Positions 1-6,901 are shown, counted from the first letter of the stretch. The stretch: DNA of 9,433 nt from Lachnospiraceae bacterium (GCA_900764695.1 CAAFOY010000103.1:1-9433); one strand, 5' to 3'. The notes: generated by a model not told the origin, from the letters alone. Made by a program: numbers and translations.

Positions 1-63
1 AAAACTTACAAGAAAGCATAATATTATTAATAAATAATTATCGATGCAAAGATAACATAATAA

Positions 64-101
64 TTGCTTTGAATTAATCGCAATTATAATTGTGGTATCA
101 T
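64..101 (+). promoter_or_regulatory. Candidate promoter for the small protein and YitT genes
   Basis: This AT-rich leader holds a perfect TATAAT at 85-90 with TTGCTT at 64-69, but the 15-nt spacing is short. It also holds an extended -10-like TGGTATCAT at 93-101 with no good -35 at the right distance. A palindrome covers the same place. A promoter is expected here because the next gene starts at 132 with a good ribosome binding site, but which -10 is used cannot be decided from sequence. Confidence 0.4.
79..94. repeat. Palindrome overlapping the candidate promoter
   Basis: CAATTATAATTG at 81-92 is a perfect 12-base palindrome. The flanks C79 and G94 extend the dyad across one non-complementary pair (G80/T93). 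It overlaps a TATAAT sequence, so it could be an operator, but AT-only palindromes are common by chance in DNA of this composition. Confidence 0.35.
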
Positions 102-115
102 AATAAATATTTTAC

Positions 116-122
116 AAGGAGG
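116..122 (+). promoter_or_regulatory. Ribosome binding site fixing the small protein start
   Basis: A perfect AAGGAGG lies 9 nt before the ATG at 132. The longer reading frame opening at 90 has no such site upstream, so the start at 132 is preferred. Confidence 0.85.
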
Positions 123-131
123 CAGTTAATA

Positions 132-338
132 ATGAATGACGATAAGATGATTGATGACATCGTAGCAATGCTTGATGCAGGAGTGGCTAAAGGACAGGGA
201 CATATTAATGTAAAGGTTGAGGACAAGAATGCAACTGAAAAAGAAATTGTTAATGGAACAGCAGACTGCTCTATGAATTCAATGGCTTGTGCTGTGCCAA
301 CAATGATTTTGGATGATGACGATGAATTTGAACTATAA
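132..338 (+). CDS. Small acidic two-cysteine protein of unknown function
   Basis: A 68-residue protein with no signal peptide or membrane segment, so probably cytoplasmic. Visible parts are an N-terminal amphipathic stretch (MIDDIVAMLDAGVAKGQGH, residues 6-24), an NVKVEDKN strand-like segment, a C-x6-C pair (Cys46, Cys53) within DCSMNSMACAVPT, and a very acidic tail (DDDDEFEL, 61-68). The start at 132 is chosen over the in-frame start at 90 because of the perfect AAGGAGG. The reading frame is strengthened by its gap of only 16 nt to the YitT gene, which suggests an operon. I have the impression that similar short proteins with a GxGHxNV...MACxVPT pattern occur in Lachnospiraceae, but I cannot verify this here and know no function. 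Two cysteines could bind metal or form a redox pair; that is inference only. I am sure it is a gene and unsure what it does. Confidence 0.8.
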   Translation: MNDDKMIDDIVAMLDAGVAKGQGHINVKVEDKNATEKEIVNGTADCSMNSMACAVPTMILDDDDEFEL

Positions 339-354
339 AAGAAGTGGTGAATAA

Positions 355-1242
355 TTGAAAGTGGAAAATAAGGAAAAAGCAAAAAAAATAGCAAAATTCA
401 TATGCAGATATATAGTTATTACTTTTGCTGCCTGTATATATGCAGTAGGAATTTCTATGTTTTTAGACCCTAACAATTTGGCACCCGGAGGCTTGACAGG
501 TGCGGCAGTAATTTTGACAAGAATTATACCAATAACATTAGGTACTTTAATTGTGATTATGAATATACCTATAATGATTTTAGGTGCATGGAAATTTGGA
601 GCAAGATTTACGTTGTCAACATTATACACTCTTGTAGTTTCATCAGCATTTATGGAAATATTTGAGAGAATGGGATATGTTGTAACACACGATAAGATTT
701 TAGCAGCATTAGTAGGTGGAACTTTAATGGGAGCAGGAATGGGACTTTGTCTTAGAATGGAAACCACGACAGGTGGTATCGATATAATAATTAAAGTTTT
801 GCGTCAAAAATACAGGCAGGTTAAATCCGGTGAAATGTATTTGATAATTGATGGACTTATTTTAGCAGCGGCAGCATTATATTTTAAAGATATAGAAGTG
901 TCAATGTATGCAGGAGTTGCGATTGTTATATCGACTTATATTTTGGACAAGGTTTTATATGGAAGCGATGAAGCAAAGTTAGTTTATATAGTAAGCAATA
1001 AGCGAAAAATAATAGCTACAAGAATGATGGTCGAACTTAATATGGGTGTCACATTGGTCGAAGGAAAGGGCGCATATAATATGGAAAATACAGAAGTTAT
1101 TATGTGCGTTATGCATAAACAGAATCTTACAAAGGTAAGAAATCTTGTAAGTGAAGTTGATCCGGAAGCGTTTATGATAGTTTCTTCCGCTACAGAAGTG
1201 TTTGGTGAGGGATTTAAAGGACACACGGATGTGGAAATGTAA
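355..1242 (+). CDS. YitT family membrane protein (DUF161 plus DUF2179)
   Basis: A 295-residue protein, the usual length for YitT-like proteins, which are widespread in Firmicutes and poorly characterised. The N-terminal part (about 15-205) is a multi-span membrane domain with five to six hydrophobic segments. It carries the family hallmarks PNNLAPGGLTGAA (39-51) and ETTTGGIDIIIK (136-147). The C-terminal part (about 208-288) is a soluble DUF2179 domain (YIVSNKRKIIATRMM... through VSSATEVFGEGF), thought to be cytoplasmic and sometimes proposed to sense a ligand. The start is a TTG at 355: the preceding AGTGGTGA (343-350) aligns with the anti-Shine-Dalgarno sequence at a good distance. The in-frame GTG at 361 would lie too far from it. 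The gene follows the small two-cysteine protein after 16 nt and is probably translated from the same mRNA. The substrate is unknown. No clear terminator follows it. Confidence 0.92.
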   Translation: MKVENKEKAKKIAKFICRYIVITFAACIYAVGISMFLDPNNLAPGGLTGAAVILTRIIPITLGTLIVIMNIPIMILGAWKFGARFTLSTLYTLVVSSAFMEIFERMGYVVTHDKILAALVGGTLMGAGMGLCLRMETTTGGIDIIIKVLRQKYRQVKSGEMYLIIDGLILAAAALYFKDIEVSMYAGVAIVISTYILDKVLYGSDEAKLVYIVSNKRKIIATRMMVELNMGVTLVEGKGAYNMENTEVIMCVMHKQNLTKVRNLVSEVDPEAFMIVSSATEVFGEGFKGHTDVEM

Positions 1243-1292
1243 AGAAAAAACTTAATTTTGTAAGAAATTAAAATAAATTTAGTAAAATTTTG

Positions 1293-1322
1293 TTTACAAA
1301 TAACAAAAGTATGCGATAAAAT
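1293..1322 (+). promoter_or_regulatory. Candidate promoter of the nucleoside transporter operon
   Basis: TTTACA at 1293-1298 is a 5/6 match to a -35. Downstream are GATAAA at 1315-1320 preceded by TGC (extended -10, 16-nt spacer) and the overlapping TAAAAT at 1317-1322 (18-nt spacer). This gives a leader of roughly 50-55 nt before the lipoprotein ATG at 1382. That is too short for a purine riboswitch, so any regulation is more likely by a protein or by growth state. Confidence 0.55.
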
Positions 1323-1381
1323 AAAAAAGTATTTTTTCTAATAAGAAAGAAATTATTTTTTATGATGGAGGAACAAAGCAA

Positions 1382-2722
1382 ATGAAGAAACTATTAAGTT
1401 TAGTGCTTGTGTGCGCAATGACAATAGCCCTTGTTGGTTGTGGTCAGAAGGCAGAAAGAGTTGACAATGGTTCAGGTAGTGATAAGAGCTCAGCTAAGAA
1501 GATTGGCGCAATTCTTCTTGGAGATGAAACAGAAGGTTACACATTAGCTCATATTAACGGAATCAAGGAAGCAGCTAAAGAATTGGGAATATCTGACAGT
1601 GATATTGTATGGAAGTACAACATTTCTGAATCAGATGAAGTTAGTAAGGCAGCAGACCAGTTAGTAGCTCAGGGATGTAAATTAATTATTTCTAATTCAT
1701 ACGGACATCAGGATTATATGTATGCAGCAGCTCAGAAGTATACAGATGTTGATTTTGTAGCTATGACAGGTGATTATGCAGCAATTTCAGGATGTGACAA
1801 TTTCTACAACGCATTTACAAAGGTATACGAATCACGTTATGTATCAGGTGTAGTTGCAGGTATGAAGATTGCAGAACTCGTTAAAGAAGATAAGATTCCG
1901 GCAACAGGATATGATGCGGATGGAAATGTAAAAGTTGGTTATGTTGGTGCATATCCATACGCAGAAGTTGTATCAGGTTATACAGCATTTTATTTAGGAA
2001 TTAAATCAGTATATGATAAAGTAGCAATGGAAGTAAGTTATACTGATTCATGGTTTGATATTGAAGGTGAAGGTGCAGCAGCTGAATCATTAATGGCCGA
2101 CGGATGTGTTATCATCGGACAGCATGCAGATTCGACAGGGGCTCCAAGTGCAGTTCAGGCAGCACAGGATAGCAGTAACACAGTAGCATTCTCAGTTGGA
2201 TACAATGTAGACATGTTAGACGTAGCTAAGACAGCAGCTTTAACAAGTGCTACAAATAACTGGGCAGCATACTATACAACATTATTCAAGGCTTATGAAG
2301 ATGGAAAAGAAATTCCTCAGAACTGGGCTGAAGGATATGATGCAGATGCAGTAGCAATCACTAAATTAGGTGATTCTTGTGCAGAAGGAACAGCAGATAA
2401 GGTTGCTGAAGTAGAAGCAGCGTTAAAGGATGGCTCATTACATGTATTTGATACATCTAAATTCACAGTAACAGGAAAGAATGTTAAGAAGAATGAGGAC
2501 AATGGTTTAGACCTTGAAATTGATGATAACGGAGCTGTTACATCAAATAAGATTGATTTATCAATCATTGATTTTGCAACAGGAGATGTAACATACAAGG
2601 GAGATACAGTTGAAGCAATCGTAAAAGATGACAACGGTGCAACATACTTTGATGAATCATCATTCCGTTCAGCTCCATATTTCCAGATTAGAATTGATGG
2701 AATTACAGAATTGAATAAGTAA
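1382..2722 (+). CDS. BMP/PnrA-type nucleoside-binding lipoprotein
   Basis: This is the extracellular substrate-binding component of a nucleoside ABC importer, expected to be lipid-anchored to the outer face of the membrane. The N-terminus is a lipoprotein signal ending in the lipobox LVGC, with Cys20 as the lipidated residue. The periplasmic-binding-like fold (about 40-360) shows BMP family (PF02608-type) signs: GYTLAHINGIKEAAKELG (52-69), the hinge-side VGYVGAYPYAEVVSGY (185-200), IIGQHADSTGAP (244-255), and a W-x2-YY motif at 294-298. The IIGQH...D pattern fits the BMP branch in which the ligand site differs from classic Treponema PnrA. At 446 residues it is about 80 longer than usual, because of an acidic beta-rich C-terminal extension ending in RSAPYFQIRIDGITEL (429-444). 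GGAGG at 1367-1371 lies 10 nt before the ATG. The ATPase and both permeases follow. Nucleosides are the likely substrate by family; the exact ones are not readable from sequence. Confidence 0.9.
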   Translation: MKKLLSLVLVCAMTIALVGCGQKAERVDNGSGSDKSSAKKIGAILLGDETEGYTLAHINGIKEAAKELGISDSDIVWKYNISESDEVSKAADQLVAQGCKLIISNSYGHQDYMYAAAQKYTDVDFVAMTGDYAAISGCDNFYNAFTKVYESRYVSGVVAGMKIAELVKEDKIPATGYDADGNVKVGYVGAYPYAEVVSGYTAFYLGIKSVYDKVAMEVSYTDSWFDIEGEGAAAESLMADGCVIIGQHADSTGAPSAVQAAQDSSNTVAFSVGYNVDMLDVAKTAALTSATNNWAAYYTTLFKAYEDGKEIPQNWAEGYDADAVAITKLGDSCAEGTADKVAEVEAALKDGSLHVFDTSKFTVTGKNVKKNEDNGLDLEIDDNGAVTSNKIDLSIIDFATGDVTYKGDTVEAIVKDDNGATYFDESSFRSAPYFQIRIDGITELNK

Positions 2723-2754
2723 TCAAATCAGACATAATTATATAAGACATAAAA

Positions 2755-2813
2755 GGGAACTGTCGCTTTAGCGGTTATTAAATATAAATCGTTGAAGCGA
2801 CAGTCCCATTTTT
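2755..2813 (+). terminator. Intra-operon hairpin with U-run between lipoprotein and ATPase genes
   Basis: The arms 2755-2773 and 2790-2807 form an 18-bp stem with one bulged A (2759) and two G-U pairs, closing a 16-nt loop. TTTTT at 2809-2813 follows. It looks like a strong intrinsic terminator placed inside the operon, 35 nt before the ATPase start. The likely effect is partial termination, and possibly 3'-end protection, giving much more lipoprotein mRNA than ATPase/permease mRNA. This arrangement is well known for binding-protein-dependent importers. It may also be the only terminator, if a second promoter that I cannot see serves the ATPase gene. Confidence 0.85.
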
Positions 2814-2834
2814 ACAAAGAAAATCTAATGATGC

Positions 2835-2840
2835 AAGGAG
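2835..2840 (+). promoter_or_regulatory. Ribosome binding site fixing the ATPase GTG start
   Basis: AAGGAG lies 8 nt before the GTG at 2849. The upstream in-frame ATGs at 2828 and 2831 have no ribosome binding site, and the TTG at 2792 sits inside the 3' arm of the terminator hairpin. The start is therefore moved to 2849. Confidence 0.8.
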
Positions 2841-2848
2841 AAACAAAA

Positions 2849-4384
2849 GTGGAACAAAAATATGCTGTTCAGATGAAAAATATAACTAAAACTTTTGGTC
2901 ATGCTATTGCAAATGATAATGTAAGTATTGACTTAGAGTACGGTGAAATTTTATCTCTATTAGGTGAAAACGGAAGTGGGAAAACAACTCTTATGAACAT
3001 GCTTTCAGGTATTTATTTTCCTGACAGCGGAAAGATATTAATAGATGGAAAAGAAGCAACAATTCGTTCGCCACATGATGCAATGGAACTCGGAGTGGGA
3101 ATGGTTCATCAGCATTTTAAATTAGTTGATGTATTTACAGCTGCCGAAAATATAATATTAGGTTTAAAAGAAAAAGAACCGCTTAAAAATGTAATAGATA
3201 AAATAAAAGAAATTTGTGATAAATATGGATTTGAAGTAGACCCAAATCAGAAAGTATATAATATGTCAGTTGCACAGAAACAGACATTAGAAATAGTAAA
3301 AGTATTGTATCGTGGTGCAAATGTTTTAATACTTGACGAACCTACAGCAGTATTAACTCCACAGGAAACAGAAAAGTTATTTAAAGTAATGCGTAATATG
3401 AAAGAAAATGGAAAATCAATTATTATCATTACGCATAAACTTAACGAAGTATTAGAGATTTCTGATAAAGTTGCCATTTTAAGAAAAGGCGATTATGTAG
3501 GAACAGTAGAAACAAAAGATGCTACAGAACTTTCACTTACAGAAATGATGGTGGGAGAAAAAGTAGAACTAAACATAGAAAGACCGGAAGTGGAAAATAA
3601 AGAGGTAAGACTTGAAGTTTCACATTTAAGTTGTAAAAGTCCGGATGGAATTAATATATTAGACGATGTATCATTTGAAGCTTACAGTGGTGAAATATTA
3701 GGAATTGCCGGAATTTCAGGATGTGGTCAGAAAGAATTACTGGAAGCAATTGCAGGATTACAAAAAACAGAAGATGGTAGCAAGATAACATATGTTAATC
3801 ACCAGGGCGAAAAAGAAAGTCTTTTGGAAAAGTCACCAAGACAGATTAGAGAATGTGGCGTTGCTTTATCATTTGTTCCTGAAGACAGACTTGGAATGGG
3901 ACTTGTAGGTTCAATGGGAATGCCTGAAAATATGCTTTTGAGAAGTTATGATGAAGGAAAGAAATTTTTCATATCAAATAAAGAACCTAAAAAACTTTCT
4001 GAAAGAATTAAACAGACTTTAAATGTTCAGACAACAAGCATAAATGCCCCTGTAAGAACAATGTCAGGTGGAAATGTTCAGAAAGTATTAGTAGGAAGAG
4101 AAATTGCAAATGCACCATCTGTTTTAATGACGGCATATGCAGTTCGTGGACTTGATATTAACACATCTTATACAATTTATGATTTATTGAATGAACAGAA
4201 AAAGAAAGGTGTAGCAGTAATCTACGTTGGAGAAGATTTAGATGTATTGCTTGCCTTATCAGATAGAATTCTTGTTTTGTGTGGCGGAAAAGAAAATGGA
4301 ATTCTTGATGCAAGAAAGACAACAAAAGAAGAAGTAGGATTACTTATGACAAATTTGCAGAATGGAGGTGCCGACAATGAGTAA
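2849..4384 (+). CDS. Nucleoside ABC importer ATPase, two nucleotide-binding domains
   Basis: The 511-residue energising subunit of the importer, similar in length and layout to B. subtilis YufO/NupO and the sugar ATPase RbsA. Domain 1 (about 5-235) is intact: Walker A GENGSGKTT (39-47), Q-loop Gln88 in VHQHF, a diverged signature MSVAQKQ (139-145), Walker B LILDEP (160-165) with catalytic Glu164, and the switch His196. Domain 2 (about 253-505) is degenerate: GISGCGQKE (288-296) replaces Walker A and lacks the usual GKT/S, while the signature TMSGGNVQK (404-412) is good. The Walker B region reads LMTAYAVRGLD (426-436) with no catalytic Glu, and Gly461 replaces the switch His. In this family one active site of the composite pair is normally impaired, so this fits a working protein. 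The start is GTG. The gene overlaps the next one by 8 nt, which suggests translational coupling. Confidence 0.92.
   Translation: MEQKYAVQMKNITKTFGHAIANDNVSIDLEYGEILSLLGENGSGKTTLMNMLSGIYFPDSGKILIDGKEATIRSPHDAMELGVGMVHQHFKLVDVFTAAENIILGLKEKEPLKNVIDKIKEICDKYGFEVDPNQKVYNMSVAQKQTLEIVKVLYRGANVLILDEPTAVLTPQETEKLFKVMRNMKENGKSIIIITHKLNEVLEISDKVAILRKGDYVGTVETKDATELSLTEMMVGEKVELNIERPEVENKEVRLEVSHLSCKSPDGINILDDVSFEAYSGEILGIAGISGCGQKELLEAIAGLQKTEDGSKITYVNHQGEKESLLEKSPRQIRECGVALSFVPEDRLGMGLVGSMGMPENMLLRSYDEGKKFFISNKEPKKLSERIKQTLNVQTTSINAPVRTMSGGNVQKVLVGREIANAPSVLMTAYAVRGLDINTSYTIYDLLNEQKKKGVAVIYVGEDLDVLLALSDRILVLCGGKENGILDARKTTKEEVGLLMTNLQNGGADNE
4364..4370 (+). promoter_or_regulatory. Ribosome binding site fixing the first permease start
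   Basis: GGAGGTG lies 6 nt before the ATG at 4377, inside the end of the ATPase gene. The alternative in-frame ATG at 4362 overlaps this site itself and has no ribosome binding site of its own. Confidence 0.85.
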
Positions 4385-5492
4385 TAAGCCAAATCAGGTA
4401 ACGAAAGTAAAGGAACCTCTTGTAAGAGTAACAAAAAGAGATGTAATACCAACATGGCAGAAGTGGGCAGTAAGACTTATAGCAATTTTATTATCTCTTG
4501 TAGTAGTTACAATATTTGTATTCAGCCTTACGGGAATTGGACCGGGAGAAACATTTGGTCTTATGTGGGAAGGCGTATTTAGCAATATGTACTATAGAAA
4601 AGGAACGATTTTCTTTACTGCAAAATTGCTTTGCATAGCAGTAGCACTTGCACCTGCATTTAAAATGAAATTCTGGAATATCGGTGCTGAAGGCCAGGTG
4701 TTAATTGGTGCTTTATCAACAGCGATAGTAATGGTTAATTTTTCAACATTATCAACACCATTATTATTTACACTTATGATTGTTTCATCAGTTGTAATGG
4801 GTGCAATCTGGGGATTGATACCTGCAATTTTTAAAGCAAAATGGAATGTAAATGAAACACTTTTTACTTTAATGATGAATTACGTTGCAATGCAGTTAGT
4901 TGATTATTATTACAACATATGGAAAGGCTCAAAGGCTTCGCTGGGAATGCTTAATCCTGGAACAAAAGCAGGATACCTTCCCGAATATAATGGAAGTTCA
5001 AATAACATAATTGTAACAGTTGTATTGATAATAACCGTATTAATGTATATTTATTTAAAGAAGACAAAACATGGTTATGAAATAGCAGTAGTAGGTGAAT
5101 CAGAAAATACGGCAAGATATGCAGGAATTGATGTTAAAAAAGTAATTATCAGAACAATGCTTATTTCAGGTGCAGTATGTGGTATCTGTGGATTCTTAAC
5201 AGTATCGGGTCAGGATCATTCAATTGCGTCTGATTCAACAGCAGGCGGTTATGGTTTTACGGCCATTATCGTAGCATGGCTTGCAAAATTTAACACAGCA
5301 ATAATGATAGCAATTGCGTTACTTATAGTATTCCTTGAAAAAGGAACAGCTCATATCGCAGATACATTTGTAGGATTTGATGCAAATGCTTCTAAGATTG
5401 TAATTGGTATTGTATTATTCTTCATAATTGGAAGTGAATTTTTCATTAATTATAAATTAAACTTCCCTAAAAAAGAAAGTAAGGAGGCGTAA
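4377..5492 (+). CDS. Nucleoside ABC importer permease 1 (YufP/NupP-like)
   Basis: One half of the membrane channel of the importer, a BPD_transp_2 (RbsC-like) permease of 371 residues. After a polar, basic N-terminus (1-30) there are about eight to ten hydrophobic segments, starting at 31-53. Family hallmarks are FKMKFWNIGAEGQVLIGA (95-112), KWNVNETLFTLMMNYVA (155-171) and the cytoplasmic coupling region YEIAVVGESENTARYAGID (234-252), which would contact the ATPase. The start at 4377 is chosen for its GGAGGTG and overlaps the ATPase stop by 8 nt. The second permease begins 4 nt after its stop, as expected for a heterodimeric channel. The longer member of such pairs, as here, corresponds to YufP. 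Nucleoside specificity is inferred from the BMP lipoprotein in the same operon. Confidence 0.92.
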   Translation: MSNKPNQVTKVKEPLVRVTKRDVIPTWQKWAVRLIAILLSLVVVTIFVFSLTGIGPGETFGLMWEGVFSNMYYRKGTIFFTAKLLCIAVALAPAFKMKFWNIGAEGQVLIGALSTAIVMVNFSTLSTPLLFTLMIVSSVVMGAIWGLIPAIFKAKWNVNETLFTLMMNYVAMQLVDYYYNIWKGSKASLGMLNPGTKAGYLPEYNGSSNNIIVTVVLIITVLMYIYLKKTKHGYEIAVVGESENTARYAGIDVKKVIIRTMLISGAVCGICGFLTVSGQDHSIASDSTAGGYGFTAIIVAWLAKFNTAIMIAIALLIVFLEKGTAHIADTFVGFDANASKIVIGIVLFFIIGSEFFINYKLNFPKKESKEA

Positions 5493-5496
5493 TCAG

Positions 5497-6489
5497 ATGG
5501 CAAATTTAATATCATGGATTAATATTGCAGTAGTGTTTGGTTCAATAGTATTATTTGGCGCTGTTGGCGAAACCCTTACGGAAAAAGCAGGAAATCTTAA
5601 TTTGGGAACACCGGGTATTATGTGTATGGGAGGAGCTTTCGGTTTTGTTGGAGCTTATATTTATGAAACATCAGTTGGTAATCCCAATGCGTTTATGTGC
5701 ATATTAGTTGCTTTAGGAACAGCATTTATAGTTTCAGCATTAGGCGGACTTATTTATAGTTTCCTGACAACAACTCTTCATGCAAATCAGAATGTAACGG
5801 GTTTAACACTTACAATATTTGGTGTTGGTCTTGGAAAATTCTTTGGAACATATGTAATTCCAAAGGGAGCAGTATCAACAAAGGCTGATTTTGCTACAAA
5901 GATTTTTAGAGCAAGAATACCATTCTTAAGTGATAAATTAGGTGTAGTCGGTGATATATTATTTTCATATGGATTTATGATGTATCTTGCATTAATAGTT
6001 GCCATCTGTGCAACATTGTTTTTAACAAAAACAAGAACAGGATTAAATCTTAGAGCAGTAGGTGAAAATCCGGCAACAGCAGATGCAGCAGGAATTAACG
6101 TAACAAAATATAAATATCTTGCAACATGTATTGGCTCAGGAATTACAGGTCTTGGTGGCGTTTACTACATTTTAGATTACAGTAAAGGAACATGGGCTAC
6201 TGCATCAGGAACAGCGATTGAAAGCCTCGCATGGCTTTCTGTAGCATTGGTAATATTTATCAGATGGCGTCCGGTTCATGCAATATGGGGTTCATATTTA
6301 TTTGGATTATGCTATTGGGCATATCAGTTCCTTCCAAAAGTAATTGGTATAAAGGTAAACACAGACCTTGCAAAGATGATTCCTTATGTAATTACAATAC
6401 TTGTTTTAATTATTTCAAGTATGCGTAAGAGCAAAGATAATCAGGCACCTGCAAGTCTTGGATTATCATATTTTAGAGAAGAAAGATAG
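5497..6489 (+). CDS. Nucleoside ABC importer permease 2 (YufQ/NupQ-like)
   Basis: The second half of the membrane channel, 330 residues, also BPD_transp_2. The family hallmark near the N-terminus is GETLTEKAGNLNLGTPGIM (24-42), followed by HANQNVTGLTLTIFGVGL (95-112) and the coupling region RTGLNLRAVGENPATADAAG (180-199). About eight to nine hydrophobic segments are visible, and the C-terminus (308-330) is polar and probably cytoplasmic. A perfect AAGGAGG (5481-5487) with a 9-nt spacer supports the ATG. The gene starts 4 nt after permease 1 stops, so the two are very likely cotranslated in similar amounts. It is the last gene of the operon, and a terminator follows about 100 nt downstream. 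No nucleoside kinase, phosphorylase or deaminase gene is attached to this operon within the window. Confidence 0.92.
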   Translation: MANLISWINIAVVFGSIVLFGAVGETLTEKAGNLNLGTPGIMCMGGAFGFVGAYIYETSVGNPNAFMCILVALGTAFIVSALGGLIYSFLTTTLHANQNVTGLTLTIFGVGLGKFFGTYVIPKGAVSTKADFATKIFRARIPFLSDKLGVVGDILFSYGFMMYLALIVAICATLFLTKTRTGLNLRAVGENPATADAAGINVTKYKYLATCIGSGITGLGGVYYILDYSKGTWATASGTAIESLAWLSVALVIFIRWRPVHAIWGSYLFGLCYWAYQFLPKVIGIKVNTDLAKMIPYVITILVLIISSMRKSKDNQAPASLGLSYFREER

Positions 6490-6536
6490 TAAAATACAAA
6501 GCATAAATTGTTTATAAAGTGATGTAAACACATGTT

Positions 6537-6564
6537 TTGAAATATATTTAGAAAATAGTATAAA
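6537..6564 (+). promoter_or_regulatory. Promoter-like sequence just upstream of the terminator
   Basis: TTGAAA (6537-6542) and TATAAA (6559-6564) are each a 5/6 match to consensus with a 16-nt spacer. A transcript would start near 6571 and run into the hairpin at 6586-6631, giving an RNA of only about 60 nt. It may be a chance match in AT-rich DNA, a small RNA promoter, or an attenuated distal promoter for the secreted protein gene. Confidence 0.35.
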
Positions 6565-6585
6565 ATATTTAATATAAAGTTATGC

Positions 6586-6631
6586 AAGAGCTATTGCGCA
6601 AAACTAGTAAAGTTGCACAATAGCTCTTTTT
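6586..6631 (+). terminator. Intrinsic terminator after the transporter operon
   Basis: Arms 6586-6601 and 6613-6628 pair over 16 positions with a single C/A mismatch (6597 with 6617), around an 11-nt loop. The 3' arm runs into TTTTT (6627-6631). The A-run on the other side is short, so it is mainly a + strand terminator. It ends the lipoprotein-ATPase-permease operon. Confidence 0.85.
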
Positions 6632-6680
6632 ATGTAAGTAGAATCATGTCGAAAGTATATAAGTAGTTTTTTGAAGCAAC

Positions 6681-6700
6681 ATTGTTAAAAAAATAACAAT
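6681..6700. repeat. Inverted repeat ATTGTTA-N6-TAACAAT
   Basis: A perfect 7-base inverted repeat separated by six A residues. There is no U-run on the + strand, so it is not a + strand terminator. It could be a protein-binding site, but A/T-rich inverted repeats are expected by chance here. Confidence 0.35.
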
Positions 6701-6791
6701 AAAACAATTTTTGAAAAATGATTTTATATATGAAAATTGCTTAAAAAGCCGTTAAATAAAGGGTTTTATAAAAAAACAAAATAACAATAAA
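6690..6791 (+). repeat. 14-bp direct repeat pair AAAATAACAATAAA
   Basis: AAAATAACAATAAA occurs exactly at 6690-6703 and again at 6778-6791, 88 bp apart. The first copy shares TAACAAT with the inverted repeat. The sequence has low complexity, so significance is doubtful. Confidence 0.4.
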
Positions 6792-6850
6792 TGAAATGAA
6801 AATATTGAAATTTTGCACAAAAATAAAAGCAGTTTTATGCTGTACGTTGG

Positions 6851-6879
6851 TTGTTATTACCAAATTGGAGTGATAGAAT
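6851..6879 (+). promoter_or_regulatory. Promoter of the secreted protein gene
   Basis: TTGTTA (6851-6856), a 17-nt spacer, and TAGAAT (6874-6879, 5/6 match) preceded by TGA, giving an extended -10. It would start transcription near 6886 and leave a leader of about 57 nt. This is the best-formed promoter in the intergenic region. Confidence 0.6.
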
Positions 6880-6883
6880 ATAC

Positions 6884-6901
6884 ATATGTAATATAACATA
6901 T
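6884..6901. repeat. Inverted repeat at the predicted transcription start
   Basis: ATATGT (6884-6889) and ACATAT (6896-6901) form a 6-bp dyad around AATATA. An overlapping perfect palindrome, TACATATGTA, lies at 6881-6890. Its position at the predicted start site would suit a repressor or a 5'-end hairpin. A second small hairpin in the leader (GACC 6907-6910 with GGTC 6916-6919) precedes the ribosome binding site. Confidence 0.35.

Noticed and set aside
333..767. 144-residue reading frame on the - strand opposite the YitT gene
   Set aside because: It has no ribosome binding site and mirrors a well-recognised YitT gene on the + strand, so it is an antisense shadow.
1252..1271. TTAATTT/AAATTAA hairpin after the YitT gene as a terminator
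   Set aside because: The stem is only seven A/T pairs and no U-run follows, so it is too weak to call.
1243..1381. Purine riboswitch upstream of the nucleoside transporter
   Set aside because: The leader after the predicted promoter is only about 50-55 nt and shows no three-stem aptamer or expression platform.
2792..2848. N-terminal extension of the ATPase from the TTG at 2792
   Set aside because: This start lies in the 3' arm of the terminator hairpin and has no ribosome binding site. GTG 2849 has AAGGAG at 8 nt and gives the family's normal length.
3710..3745. Degenerate second Walker A as a sign of a broken ATPase gene
   Set aside because: An impaired second site is normal in the RbsA/YufO family, and the frame is intact with a good second signature motif.
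6509..6545. Catabolite-responsive (cre-like) site around ATGTAAACACATGTTT
   Set aside because: It misses the central CG and the closing CA of the cre consensus. The TGTTTA/TAAACA dyad there is short.
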